From an uncultured Flavobacteriales bacterium (GTDB taxonomy: Bacteria > Bacteroidota > Bacteroidia > Flavobacteriales_E > Vicingaceae): a stretch of 64,000 nt of DNA. The DNA lies in the NCBI GenBank assembly GCA_937901255.1, contig CALCHN010000042.1, positions 161,492 through 225,491 on the forward strand, written 5' to 3'. A program made the position numbers and the translations under genes. Positions 1 through 7,885 of this stretch are shown here, in pieces; positions within the stretch are counted from its first letter, which is position 1; the number at the start of each line of letters is the position of its first letter. Under the pieces are notes generated by a model that saw only the letters and a program-made list of their open reading frames with translations, was not told the origin of the DNA and did not search any database.

Positions 1-193
1 TAGTATAAACATTTCCATTGGCATCGACAGCTATAGACCAACCCTTATCTCCGTTTGCACCCAGAGTACCCCCATTACTGTTTGTACCTTCTATTTGTTT
101 TGCCCAATCGAGTGTGGGTTGTGCTTGAGACTTTAGTAATAAAAGAATCATACTTATCAAAAAGATTGTTATATGGCTATAATTTATCATCAT
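1..193 (-). CDS. SBBP-type beta-propeller repeat protein, N-terminal part only
   Basis: Reads leftward out of the window, so only the first 64 codons are visible. The peptide opens with two Met codons and a hydrophobic signal peptide ending in a QAQP-type cleavage region. A segment with the pattern KGWSIAVDANGNVYT follows, which is the signature of SBBP (seven-bladed beta-propeller) repeats common in exported Bacteroidota proteins. The ATG at 191-193 is chosen because the signal peptide starts there. Such proteins usually end with a T9SS sorting domain, but that part is outside the window. Exported location is well supported; the precise role is unknown. Confidence 0.6.
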   Translation of the reverse strand, partial: MMINYSHITIFLISMILLLLKSQAQPTLDWAKQIEGTNSNGGTLGANGDKGWSIAVDANGNVYT

Positions 194-422
194 TTAGTTA
201 ACAAATGGTTGATTGTATGTTCAACTTATTTAATAAGTTAAGATTATTTAATAAGTTAAGAGAATATAAGATTAAACATTTATTATGTTTTATGAGGAGA
301 TTTAAATTACATTTGTAGTGATAAATTACGTTTTGAAATAATAAATAAATACAATAAAATATTAATAATCAATAAATAATGATTAAAATAAATTGTTTTT
401 TGAAAATATATAAGTGTAATAT

Positions 423-1943
423 ATGAAACCTACTTCCGAAACGTTATTTCAATTGGTTCATTCATTGAATAAGAATGAAAAGGGGTATTTTGTAAAATGG
501 GCAAGTCAATTTAAACAAAATAGAGATGCTGATTATATTATTCTGTTCAAAGAAATAGGGGAGTCAGATAGGTATAATGAAGATCAATTGAAAGAAATAA
601 TGATTAAAAAAGGAGCTAGAACAGTATTTAGCTCATTAAAAAAATATTTATACGATCAATTGTTGTTGTGTTTGACGGAATATCATAAGCGTAATAACAC
701 AGAAATTCAGCTTTATGTAGCACTATCAAAAATTGAAATGTTATATCAAAAAGGGTTGTATAAGGCTTGTTATAGTTTAATTTGTCAAACAGAAAAAAAA
801 TGCACTGATTTATCATTACTGTTTAAGCTTAATGTCATAAAAAATGAATTAGGCAGATTCATTCAAATCAATGGATTTCTACAAGATAATATTGGAAGAA
901 AAATTATAATCCAAGAACAGCTTATTTATTTTACAAGTATAATTAATTCTTTTCTTAATTCTAGTAGAAGTCTAAGAACTGTTGAGGAAAAAGAACAGAT
1001 TTTTACAATAAAGAAAAAAATTAAACAGCTAGATATTGATTTAATAAATGAGGATATCAATTTGAACCTTCAATTCAATAAAGTTAATTTTTTGATATGC
1101 TTTATTGAAGAACAATATTCAATCGGTAATGTATATGCTCAAAATTTAAAACAACTTTTACCTATTCTATTAAAAAGAAAAGAAAATGAGTATAATCCTT
1201 ACTCTATTATAGAAATTTATCACTATATGTTAAGGTCTGCCCGAAGATTATATTCTTTTGAAGACGTTTTCTTAATCATTAAAGAATTACAAAACATTGA
1301 TATTGAAAAAATAAAAGTTCCTAAAACCAAAAACTATTTGTGGAACATACTGGCAATATTTAAAACGGATGCTCTACTTTTTACAGGAAATATAGAATCA
1401 AGCGTATCTTATTCTACTCAGGTAATAAAAGATTTTCCTAAATACCAGAAAAATGTAGATGTTATATATGAAATTATACATATAGAAAATCATTTTTTAG
1501 CATTGTTTCTATCATATCAATTTAAAAATGCTGCAAAACTTTCATCTCGATTTTTAATTAAAAATGAGTTAGACAAAAGAAAGGAAACTATTTTGGAATT
1601 ATGGATATTATTAATTGTTTGTAAAATTGAATTAACAGAGTTTGAACAAGCTAAAAAACATTTATATAAACTAGAAGAATATATACAAAATGATAAGACA
1701 TTAATACACAATAATGACATTAAAGAATTTATTCAACTCTTAAACATTTCAATTAAAAGGAGAGCATCATTTATTGAAGTAAAAAGCCCAATAGTTAATC
1801 GGTCATTAACTACGTTAGAGAAAAAATTAAAAACTAGAAAGTATGAATACTTATGGGGGGTTACCGTTTGGCTTAAAAGCAAAATAGAGGAAACAACAAT
1901 GGAGCATGCAATTAAACGATTAAATGAGGTAATAAAGAGTTAG
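423..1943 (+). CDS. Conserved hypothetical helical (TPR-like) protein, 506 aa
   Basis: No signal peptide or membrane segment is evident, so the protein is probably cytoplasmic. It is almost entirely predicted helix and rich in Lys, Ile, Leu and Asn. The N-terminal region (LFQLVHSLNKNEKGYFVKWA) resembles an opening motif I associate with uncharacterised Bacteroidota proteins (SLSKSEKRYFK-like). The middle (about residues 90-430) looks like degenerate TPR or alpha-solenoid repeats, which would suggest a protein-interaction scaffold. About 230 bp of very AT-rich DNA with no gene lies upstream and probably carries its promoter. The gene is monocistronic as far as can be seen. I do not recognise a function. 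Confidence 0.6.
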   Translation: MKPTSETLFQLVHSLNKNEKGYFVKWASQFKQNRDADYIILFKEIGESDRYNEDQLKEIMIKKGARTVFSSLKKYLYDQLLLCLTEYHKRNNTEIQLYVALSKIEMLYQKGLYKACYSLICQTEKKCTDLSLLFKLNVIKNELGRFIQINGFLQDNIGRKIIIQEQLIYFTSIINSFLNSSRSLRTVEEKEQIFTIKKKIKQLDIDLINEDINLNLQFNKVNFLICFIEEQYSIGNVYAQNLKQLLPILLKRKENEYNPYSIIEIYHYMLRSARRLYSFEDVFLIIKELQNIDIEKIKVPKTKNYLWNILAIFKTDALLFTGNIESSVSYSTQVIKDFPKYQKNVDVIYEIIHIENHFLALFLSYQFKNAAKLSSRFLIKNELDKRKETILELWILLIVCKIELTEFEQAKKHLYKLEEYIQNDKTLIHNNDIKEFIQLLNISIKRRASFIEVKSPIVNRSLTTLEKKLKTRKYEYLWGVTVWLKSKIEETTMEHAIKRLNEVIKS

Positions 1944-2026
1944 GAATAGTTTTTAATAGAAATTTTATATACCTTCTTAATCGGATAATTCCTAATTTCG
2001 CTTTTCAAAATTATGATAATAATACG

Positions 2027-3433
2027 ATGGAAATTAAAAAAGCGAGCAAATTAGACCCTAAAGAAAACTTGATTTTTCTTATCACGAATGAAAAAGATTT
2101 ACCAACAGCATCTTTTACAAAAGAAGAGCTTTCTTTTATCAAAAATGAATTAAAAAACGAACAAAAGCAAGTTGAGATTAATAGACTAAACACCTATGTT
2201 TTTGTTATTTTATGTGATAAAGAGAATGATTATAAGTCTGCAGAGAAAATTAGAATTGCAGCAAGTAATTTGCTGACTACGCTTAATAATAAAAAAATGG
2301 TATCTGCTACAGTTGTAGGAGAAACCAATAAAATCACTCCATTTGTTGAAGGTATTGGCTTAGCCAACTATCAGTTTTTAAAGTATTTTTCCGACAAGAA
2401 AATCAATACTTTTAATAAGTTAACTTATTATACAGAAAGTAAATCAGACAATATAAAAGAAATTGAAGCTTTAGTGGAAGCTACTAATTTTGCTAAAGAC
2501 TTAGTGAATGAGCCATTGTCTTTTTTAACAGCCACTCAACTATCAAAAGAAATAAAGACTTTAGGTAAAAATTTTGGATTTAAAGTAGAGGTTTTAACAA
2601 AAGCTAAGATAGAAGCATTAAAAATGGGTGGTTTATTAGCTGTTAATAAAGGAAGTATAGATCCACCAACATTTTCTATTTTAGAATGGAAACCTACTAA
2701 AGCAAAAAATAAAAAACCTATAGTTTTAGTGGGTAAGGGAGTGGTTTATGATACAGGTGGACTAAGTTTGAAACCTACACCCAATTCTATGGACATGATG
2801 AAGTGTGATATGGGTGGAGCAGCTGCTGTTATTGGAGCTATGGTTGCTATCGCTAAAAATAAATTACCTTATCATGTGATTGTTTTGGTTCCTGCTACAG
2901 ATAACAGACCTGGAGGAAATGCTTATGTTCCTGGTGATGTGATTAAAATGTATAACGGAAAAACCGTAGAAGTATTAAATACGGACGCTGAAGGAAGAAT
3001 GATTTTAGCAGATGCATTGAGTTATGCCGATAAATACCAACCAGAATTGGTAATTGATGTAGCTACATTAACAGGAGCTGCTGCAGGAGCTATTGGACAT
3101 TATGGTGTGGTTGCTATGGGAAATACTCCTGAAATAACGATGAACAAACTAAAAGAAAGCGGCAACAACACATTTGAACGTATAGTTGAATTTCCGTTTT
3201 GGGATGAATATAACGAGCAATTAAAATCTTCAATAGCTGATCTTACGAATTTAGGGAATGGAGCAGGAGGAGCAATTACAGCGGGTAAATTTTTAGAGAA
3301 TTTTACTAAAGCTCCTTATATTCATTTGGATATTGCCGGACCAGCTTTTATTAAGAAACAAATTAATTATTTATCTCAAGGTGGTACTGGTGTTGGTGTA
3401 AGATTGTTATATGATTTTGTAAAGAATTATTGA
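2027..3433 (+). CDS. pepA: Leucyl aminopeptidase, peptidase family M17
   Basis: Cytosolic two-zinc aminopeptidase that removes N-terminal residues from peptides. The C-terminal catalytic half shows the M17 motifs: VGKGVVYDTGG with the metal ligand/catalytic Lys237 and Asp242, and NTDAEGR with Asp320, Glu322 and catalytic Arg324. The ATLTGAA segment follows. At 468 aa, with a divergent N-terminal domain (about residues 1-150), it has normal length for the family. The start at 2027 gives the usual N-terminal domain length. It is followed by a short tandem repeat and a GC-rich palindrome rather than by another gene of the same operon. Confidence 0.93.
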   Translation: MEIKKASKLDPKENLIFLITNEKDLPTASFTKEELSFIKNELKNEQKQVEINRLNTYVFVILCDKENDYKSAEKIRIAASNLLTTLNNKKMVSATVVGETNKITPFVEGIGLANYQFLKYFSDKKINTFNKLTYYTESKSDNIKEIEALVEATNFAKDLVNEPLSFLTATQLSKEIKTLGKNFGFKVEVLTKAKIEALKMGGLLAVNKGSIDPPTFSILEWKPTKAKNKKPIVLVGKGVVYDTGGLSLKPTPNSMDMMKCDMGGAAAVIGAMVAIAKNKLPYHVIVLVPATDNRPGGNAYVPGDVIKMYNGKTVEVLNTDAEGRMILADALSYADKYQPELVIDVATLTGAAAGAIGHYGVVAMGNTPEITMNKLKESGNNTFERIVEFPFWDEYNEQLKSSIADLTNLGNGAGGAITAGKFLENFTKAPYIHLDIAGPAFIKKQINYLSQGGTGVGVRLLYDFVKNY

Positions 3434-3434
3434 A

Positions 3435-3468
3435 GAAGTTGGAAGACCGAAGTTGGAAGACCGAAGTT
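3435..3468 (+). repeat. Short tandem repeat, unit GAAGTTGGAAGACC
   Basis: Two perfect copies of the 14-bp unit (3435-3448 and 3449-3462) and a partial third (GAAGTT) sit directly behind the pepA stop codon. The unit is purine-only on this strand apart from TT and CC. It resembles GAAGACGGAAG-type tandem repeats in intergenic DNA of related bacteria. No function can be read from it. Confidence 0.7.
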
Positions 3469-3494
3469 TAACAATTTTGAATAATTATTAATCA

Positions 3495-3543
3495 TGGCTT
3501 TGTGTGTTGGTAACTCCTCCCTTTTGGGGAGGTTGGGTGGGGC
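3495..3543 (+). repeat. REP-like palindromic element, copy 1
   Basis: Starts with TGGCTTTGTGTG (3495-3506), a 12-bp flank that recurs exactly at 61078-61089. A CTCCC/GGGGAGG palindrome follows, then the tail GTTGGGTGGGGC. It is GC-rich in an AT-rich context. It sits between pepA and pdxA and could act as a weak transcription terminator. Confidence 0.6.
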
Positions 3544-3572
3544 TAACTATTAACTTATAAACTTAAAAAAAT

Positions 3573-4607
3573 ATGTCAAATAAAATAAAAATAGGAATTA
3601 GTATTGGCGATATTAATGGTATTGGTTTAGAAGTTATTATCAAAACTTTTATGGACAATAGAATGTTAGATTTTTGTACGCCTATTGTTTATGGTTCTAC
3701 TAAACTAGCAAATAATTATAGAAAAACGTTAGAAGTAACAGATTTTGCTTTTAATAAAATCAGTAAAATTGAAGAGGCTTCTCCTAAAAAGACCAATATA
3801 CTTAGCTGTTGGACTGAAGAAGTGGAGTTAAATTTTGGTAATCCTACCGAAAATGGAGGAAAATATGCTTTTTTATCGCTTGAGGCTGCTACAATAGATT
3901 TGCTTGAAGGTAAAATTGATGCTTTGGTAACTGCCCCTATCAATAAAGATACTATTCAGTCGGATAATTTTAATTTTAAAGGGCATACAGAGTATTTAGA
4001 AGCAAAAGCTAATGGAGAGTCTATTATGTTGCTTACAAGCGAAAATTTGAAGGTTGGAATTGCTACCAATCACATTCCTGTTTCAAGTGTTGCTTCATCA
4101 TTAAGTGCTGACGCTATTTTTTCTAAGCTTAAAACGCTTAATAAGACATTGGTGCAGGATTTTCTATTAACCTCTCCAAAAATTGCTGTATTAGGTTTAA
4201 ATCCTCATGCTGGAGATAATGGTTTAATAGGAAGTGAAGAAAAACAAATTATAATTCCTGCTATTAATAATGCAAAAAGTATTGGGATTAATGCTTTTGG
4301 ACCTTATCCTGCTGATGGATTTTTTGGTTCAGGAAGTTATAAGAAGTTTGATGCTATTTTAGCAATGTATCACGATCAGGGGTTAATTCCCTTTAAAACC
4401 TTGTCGTTTGGCGAGGGAGTTAATTTTACTGCTGGATTAAACATTATTAGAACTTCTCCAGACCATGGAGTAGCTTATGAAATTGCTGGAAAAAATTTAG
4501 CTTCTGAAAGTTCTTTTAGAACGGCTGTTTATTTAGCGTGTGATATTGCAAAAAATCGTCAATTATCTGAAGAAATTAATAGCGATAAGTTAAAAATCAA
4601 GAAATAG
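3573..4607 (+). CDS. pdxA: 4-hydroxythreonine-4-phosphate dehydrogenase
   Basis: Catalyses NAD-dependent oxidation of 4-phosphohydroxy-L-threonine in DXP-dependent pyridoxal phosphate synthesis. The 344-aa length is normal for the family. Diagnostic segments are present: the ISIGDINGIGLEV start, TAPINKDTI, FKGHTEYLE, LGLNPHAGDNGLIG, MYHDQGLIPFK and the C-terminal TSPDHGVAYEIAG. The His residues of the GHTE, NPHAGD and YHDQG motifs are the known divalent-metal ligands. The ATG at 3573 begins directly at the conserved N-terminal strand. Unlike some relatives it is not followed by another pyridoxal gene; a gene-free stretch with a terminator and a parS site comes next. Confidence 0.95.
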   Translation: MSNKIKIGISIGDINGIGLEVIIKTFMDNRMLDFCTPIVYGSTKLANNYRKTLEVTDFAFNKISKIEEASPKKTNILSCWTEEVELNFGNPTENGGKYAFLSLEAATIDLLEGKIDALVTAPINKDTIQSDNFNFKGHTEYLEAKANGESIMLLTSENLKVGIATNHIPVSSVASSLSADAIFSKLKTLNKTLVQDFLLTSPKIAVLGLNPHAGDNGLIGSEEKQIIIPAINNAKSIGINAFGPYPADGFFGSGSYKKFDAILAMYHDQGLIPFKTLSFGEGVNFTAGLNIIRTSPDHGVAYEIAGKNLASESSFRTAVYLACDIAKNRQLSEEINSDKLKIKK

Positions 4608-4842
4608 ATATCAAATATCTGATAATCAACCACATTCAAAACAATTGATTTCCTGAATTTTTTTTAAAAATTAATGGTATTACCCTACAAAAGGGTGTTC
4701 TTGTTTTAAATCGCTTAATTTTAGCTTATTTTAAAAATAGACATTGATTTTCTGTTTCAAAGTTGTTTTTTTGTTTGTTGAACTATTGAAATAGATGTTA
4801 AGCTATTTTTAATAGAATCAATTTTTCTCATGATAGAATAAA
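4608..4842. other. Gene-free AT-rich stretch after pdxA
   Basis: No convincing ORF. A weak hairpin ACCCT/AGGGT near 4682-4696, followed by a T-containing run, may end pdxA transcription. The rest is AT-rich with several A and T tracts and no DnaA-box cluster that I can see. Together with the terminator and the repeat arm that follow, it makes a gene gap of almost 400 bp between pdxA and mnmG. Confidence 0.5.
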
Positions 4843-4873
4843 AAAAGCAGAACTAATTTTTAGTTCTGCTTTT
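4843..4873. terminator. Bidirectional intrinsic terminator beside parS
   Basis: A perfect 14-bp stem, AAAAGCAGAACTAA (4843-4856) with TTAGTTCTGCTTTT (4860-4873) and a 3-nt T loop. It has an A tract on one side and a T tract on the other, so it can work in both directions, ending pdxA transcription rightward and mnmG transcription leftward. The parS site begins two bases later. Confidence 0.85.
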
Positions 4874-4874
4874 A

Positions 4875-4890
4875 TGTTTCACGTGAAACA
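4875..4890. other. parS centromere site (ParB binding), left copy
   Basis: Exact 16-bp palindrome TGTTTCACGTGAAACA, the established chromosomal parS consensus recognised by ParB/Spo0J. It lies at the outer end of the left arm of the 107-bp inverted repeat that brackets mnmG. An identical site is at 6973-6988. ParB nucleates here, spreads, and loads SMC near the chromosome origin. Chance occurrence of two exact copies 2.1 kb apart is very unlikely. Confidence 0.92.
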
Positions 4891-4981
4891 ACCATAAGAA
4901 AAAATGATATTTTACAAGAGTAATCCTATAATGGTTGTTACATCTGACTAATAAAAAATACTATAATTAACAGATGAAACA
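4875..4981 (-). repeat. Left arm of 107-bp inverted repeat flanking mnmG
   Basis: Read on the minus strand, this arm aligns without any gap to 6882-6988 on the plus strand, 87 of 107 positions identical by hand count. The best-conserved parts are the inner TGTTTCATCTG, the CAGATG half-site, ATATCATTTT and the outer parS. Each arm also contains a CATCTG...CAGATG dyad. It lies just downstream of the mnmG stop codon. Confidence 0.85.
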
Positions 4982-5003
4982 ATTTATGATTTTGTTTTAA
5001 ATT

Positions 5004-6869
5004 TTATCTTCCCATGTAAACCATCAAAACAGAAACATCTGATGGAGAAACGCCACTAATTCTTGATGCTTGTCCGATAGTGGAAGGTTTTATTTTGGTC
5101 AATTTATCTAATGCTTCAGCAGACAAAGAACCAAGTTTAGTGTAGTCAATTGTATCATGAATTTTAATATCGTCCAATCTGGATATTTTGTCTGCTACTT
5201 CTTTTTCTCTTTTAATATATCCTTCGTACTTCATTAAAATTTCAGCACTTTCTAATACATCTTCTGTATATAAATTGGTTTCATCTGATAATTTGGTGTT
5301 GCATAAACTCAATTCTTTTATAGCAATATTTGGTCTTGTTATAACAGAAATGGCTTTTACTTTTTGTTTTAAAGGTGAAGAATTTTGTTGTTCTAAATAT
5401 GAGTTTACTTCTTTAGGCAAGATAGAAACATCTTCAAATCGTTTGATAATTTTTTCAATATGTTGTTTCTTTTCTTCAACTTTTTTCATTCTTAGTTCAG
5501 AAGCCAAACCTAATTTATATCCTTTTTCTGTTAAACGAACATCTGCATTATCTTGTCTTAAAAGAATTCTATACTCTGCTCTTGAAGTAAACATTCTATA
5601 AGGTTCGTTTGTGCCTTTATTGATTAAATCATCTATTAAAACACCTATATAAGCTTCGTCTCTATTTAATATAAAAGCTTCTTTTTCGTTTGTTTTTAAA
5701 TGAGCATTTATTCCAGCCATTAAACCTTGTCCAGCTGCTTCTTCGTAACCTGTAGTTCCGTTTATTTGTCCAGCAAAATATAGATTTTCTACTAATTTAG
5801 TTTCAAGAGTATTTTTAAGTTGTGTAGGTTGAAAAAAGTCATATTCTATGGCGTAGCCAGGTCTAAACATTAACGCTTTTTCAAAACCGGGAATTAATTG
5901 CATGGCTTTGTATTGAACATCTTCTGGAAGAGAAGTAGAAAATCCATTTAAATAAATTTCTACTGTATTCCATCCTTCTGGTTCAACAAATAATTGGTGT
6001 CTTTCTCTTTCAGAAAATCGAACAATTTTATCTTCAATAGAAGGGCAATATCTAGGTCCTAGTCCTTGAATTCTTCCTGAAAACATAGGTGATTTTTCGA
6101 AGCCGGTTTGTAAAACATCGTGTACATTTTGGTTGGTGTAAGCAATGTGACAACTTCTTTGTTTGGTAAGTTTTGTGGTGGTGTCTAAATAGGAGAAAGT
6201 ACCAGGATTTTTGTCTCCGGGTTGTTCTTCCATTTTAGTATAATCTATAGACCTTCCGTCAACTCGTGGTGGAGTTCCAGTTTTCATTCTTCCCGATTCA
6301 AAACCATAATTTACCAATTGTTCTGTCAATCCTTTTGATGGTCTTGCACCTGCTCTACCCCCTCCAAATTGTTTTTCTCCGATATGAATTAAACCATTTA
6401 AGAAAGTACCGTTAGTTAGAATTACAGCTTTAGATTTAAACTCGATTCCGATTTGAGTTTTAACACCCACGCACTTTCCATTTTCAAAAATTAATTCATT
6501 TACCATGTCTTGCCAAAAGAAAACATTGGGAGTATTTTCTAACATTAACCTCCATTCTTTTGAAAAGAGCATACGGTCATTTTGTGTTCTTGGACTCCAA
6601 ACAGCTGGTCCTTTTGATCGGTTTAGCATTTTAAATTGGATTGCACTTTTATCGCTCACTAAGCCAGAATAACCTCCTAGAGCATCAATCTCTCTAACTA
6701 TTTGTCCTTTGGCGATTCCTCCCATTGCTGGATTACAAGACATTTGAGCTATAGCATCCATGTTCATGGTAATCAAAAGTGTTTTTGAGCCAAGATTTGC
6801 AGCTGCAGCCGCTGCTTCACAACCTGCATGGCCGCCTCCTACTACTATTATATCGTATTGATTGTTCAT
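5004..6869 (-). CDS. mnmG: tRNA uridine-5-carboxymethylaminomethyl modification enzyme MnmG (GidA)
   Basis: FAD-dependent partner of MnmE that installs carboxymethylaminomethyl groups on wobble uridine 34 of several tRNAs, in the cytoplasm. The N-terminus has the FAD-binding motif VVGGGHAGCEAA. GGIAKGQIVREIDALGG, TGTPPRVDGRSI and the C-terminal helical MnmE-binding domain are all present. The length of 621 aa is standard. It is the last gene of the minus-strand run DUF4175 > RsbW-like > ybeY > mnmG, but 164 bp with a parS-bearing repeat arm separate it from ybeY, so it may have its own promoter. gidA/mnmG lies near oriC in many bacteria, which fits the adjacent parS sites. Confidence 0.96.
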   Translation of the reverse strand: MNNQYDIIVVGGGHAGCEAAAAAANLGSKTLLITMNMDAIAQMSCNPAMGGIAKGQIVREIDALGGYSGLVSDKSAIQFKMLNRSKGPAVWSPRTQNDRMLFSKEWRLMLENTPNVFFWQDMVNELIFENGKCVGVKTQIGIEFKSKAVILTNGTFLNGLIHIGEKQFGGGRAGARPSKGLTEQLVNYGFESGRMKTGTPPRVDGRSIDYTKMEEQPGDKNPGTFSYLDTTTKLTKQRSCHIAYTNQNVHDVLQTGFEKSPMFSGRIQGLGPRYCPSIEDKIVRFSERERHQLFVEPEGWNTVEIYLNGFSTSLPEDVQYKAMQLIPGFEKALMFRPGYAIEYDFFQPTQLKNTLETKLVENLYFAGQINGTTGYEEAAGQGLMAGINAHLKTNEKEAFILNRDEAYIGVLIDDLINKGTNEPYRMFTSRAEYRILLRQDNADVRLTEKGYKLGLASELRMKKVEEKKQHIEKIIKRFEDVSILPKEVNSYLEQQNSSPLKQKVKAISVITRPNIAIKELSLCNTKLSDETNLYTEDVLESAEILMKYEGYIKREKEVADKISRLDDIKIHDTIDYTKLGSLSAEALDKLTKIKPSTIGQASRISGVSPSDVSVLMVYMGR

Positions 6870-6881
6870 ATAAATTAAATA

Positions 6882-6988
6882 TGTTTCATCTGTTAATTTT
6901 AACTTATTTTATCTGGCAGATGTAATAAACTCTGTAGATTTTCTCTTGAAAGATATCATTTTTTCTCGTGGTTGTTTCACGTGAAACA
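6882..6988 (+). repeat. Right arm of 107-bp inverted repeat flanking mnmG
   Basis: Mirror partner of 4875-4981 (gapless, about 81% identical). It occupies most of the mnmG upstream region and so must overlap the mnmG promoter. The inner end starts 13 bp from the mnmG start codon and the outer end is the second parS. Because the arm upstream of mnmG is duplicated in inverted form downstream, the left copy could in principle fire antisense into mnmG. Confidence 0.85.
6973..6988. other. parS centromere site (ParB binding), right copy
   Basis: Second exact copy of TGTTTCACGTGAAACA, between ybeY and mnmG, at the outer end of the right repeat arm. Identity with the left copy is 16 of 16, while the adjoining arm has drifted to about 80%, as expected if the parS part is under selection. 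Confidence 0.92.
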
Positions 6989-7033
6989 TTATTGTGTTAA
7001 AAATATCTTTTGTGGGATTTATAAAGTTAATTG

Positions 7034-7459
7034 TCACTTATTTGAGTACAAAGTTAAGTAAAAATCTTCCTTCTCTGTCATTATTTTTTTATCATTAGGA
7101 GATTTGTCTTTATATCCTAACAAATGTAATACACCATGAATTATTATTCTAAACAATTCATTTTCAATGTTTTGATTGAATTTTATGGCGTTTTCTTTAA
7201 CCCTTTCTATGCTTATAAAAATATCTCCAGAAATCAAATCGTTTTCACAATAGTCAAATGTGATGATATCCGTGAATGTATCGTGCTTAAGGTATTCTTG
7301 GTTAATTTTATGGAGATAGTCGTCAGAACAGCAAATAAAAGCTATTTCTCCGAGTTTTTTAGCTTCATCGGCAATAGCAGTTTTAATAACAGACTTAATG
7401 TGATTTTTATTCTTAACGGTATAAGAAATATCTTCTGTGTGGAAAGTTATAGCTCTCAA
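7034..7459 (-). CDS. ybeY: Endoribonuclease YbeY / rRNA maturation factor
   Basis: Small metal-dependent RNase acting in 16S rRNA 3'-end maturation and ribosome quality control. The 141-aa protein has the YbeY metal motif HGVLHLLGY near its C-terminus, followed by KDKSPNDKKIMTEKEDFYL, the form of the motif I expect in Bacteroidota. The classical third His of HGxLHLxGYDH is replaced in this subgroup. The upstream TFTDIITFDY strand is also typical. It lies 6 bp after the RsbW-like gene and is surely co-transcribed with it. Confidence 0.9.
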   Translation of the reverse strand: MRAITFHTEDISYTVKNKNHIKSVIKTAIADEAKKLGEIAFICCSDDYLHKINQEYLKHDTFTDIITFDYCENDLISGDIFISIERVKENAIKFNQNIENELFRIIIHGVLHLLGYKDKSPNDKKIMTEKEDFYLTLYSNK

Positions 7460-7465
7460 AGGATG

Positions 7466-7885
7466 TTAATTTGAAGATAAACAGAAAGTTAATTTTACAA
7501 TGCTACCATTGTTTTCAAAAGCAAATTTATCGGCTAAATTTTGCATTAAAAAAACACCTCTACCGTTAGTGTTTAAAATATTTTCCGGTAAGGTTGGGTC
7601 TGGTATTTTTTCATAATCAAAACCATTTCCTTGATCTCTTACAATAAACAACACTTCGTCATCTGACACTTCGTATTCAATCACAACAAAAGTATCTGGT
7701 TTGTATCCATTACCATGCTGAATAGCGTTGTTTACTGCTTCTGTAAGAGCAATTAAAATGTTTCCATAGCAATCTTGAGTGATTTCTCTTTTTTCACAAA
7801 AAGAATCAATAAACTGCTCTATTTGCAGCACGCTTTCTTTGTTAGATGGTAATTGAATTCTTTTGAGTGTCATTGTTGTAGTCAT
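7466..7885 (-). CDS. RsbW-like ATP-binding protein (anti-sigma/serine kinase fold)
   Basis: 139 aa, with essentially the whole protein a HATPase_c_2 domain. The N box is ALTEAVNNAIQHGN, the G1 box VRDQGNGFDYEKIPDP, and the G2 box NGRGVFLMQNLAD. Relatives of the RsbW/SpoIIAB family phosphorylate STAS antagonists in partner-switching circuits. In Bacteroidota there is no sigma-B, so the target here is unknown. It overlaps the DUF4175 gene by 4 bp (ATGA) and is followed 6 bp later by ybeY. A PAS-SpoIIE phosphatase that could be the opposing enzyme is encoded far away at 47376. Confidence 0.85.
   Translation of the reverse strand: MTTTMTLKRIQLPSNKESVLQIEQFIDSFCEKREITQDCYGNILIALTEAVNNAIQHGNGYKPDTFVVIEYEVSDDEVLFIVRDQGNGFDYEKIPDPTLPENILNTNGRGVFLMQNLADKFAFENNGSIVKLTFCLSSN

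Noticed and set aside
5188..5601. 137-codon plus-strand frame inside mnmG.
   Set aside because: Antisense to the strongly conserved mnmG C-terminal coding region, with no homology-like pattern of its own.
4608..7033. Possible oriC between pdxA and ybeY because of parS and mnmG.
   Set aside because: No cluster of DnaA boxes (TTATCCACA-like) and no dnaA/dnaN gene are visible, so the origin itself is probably outside this window.
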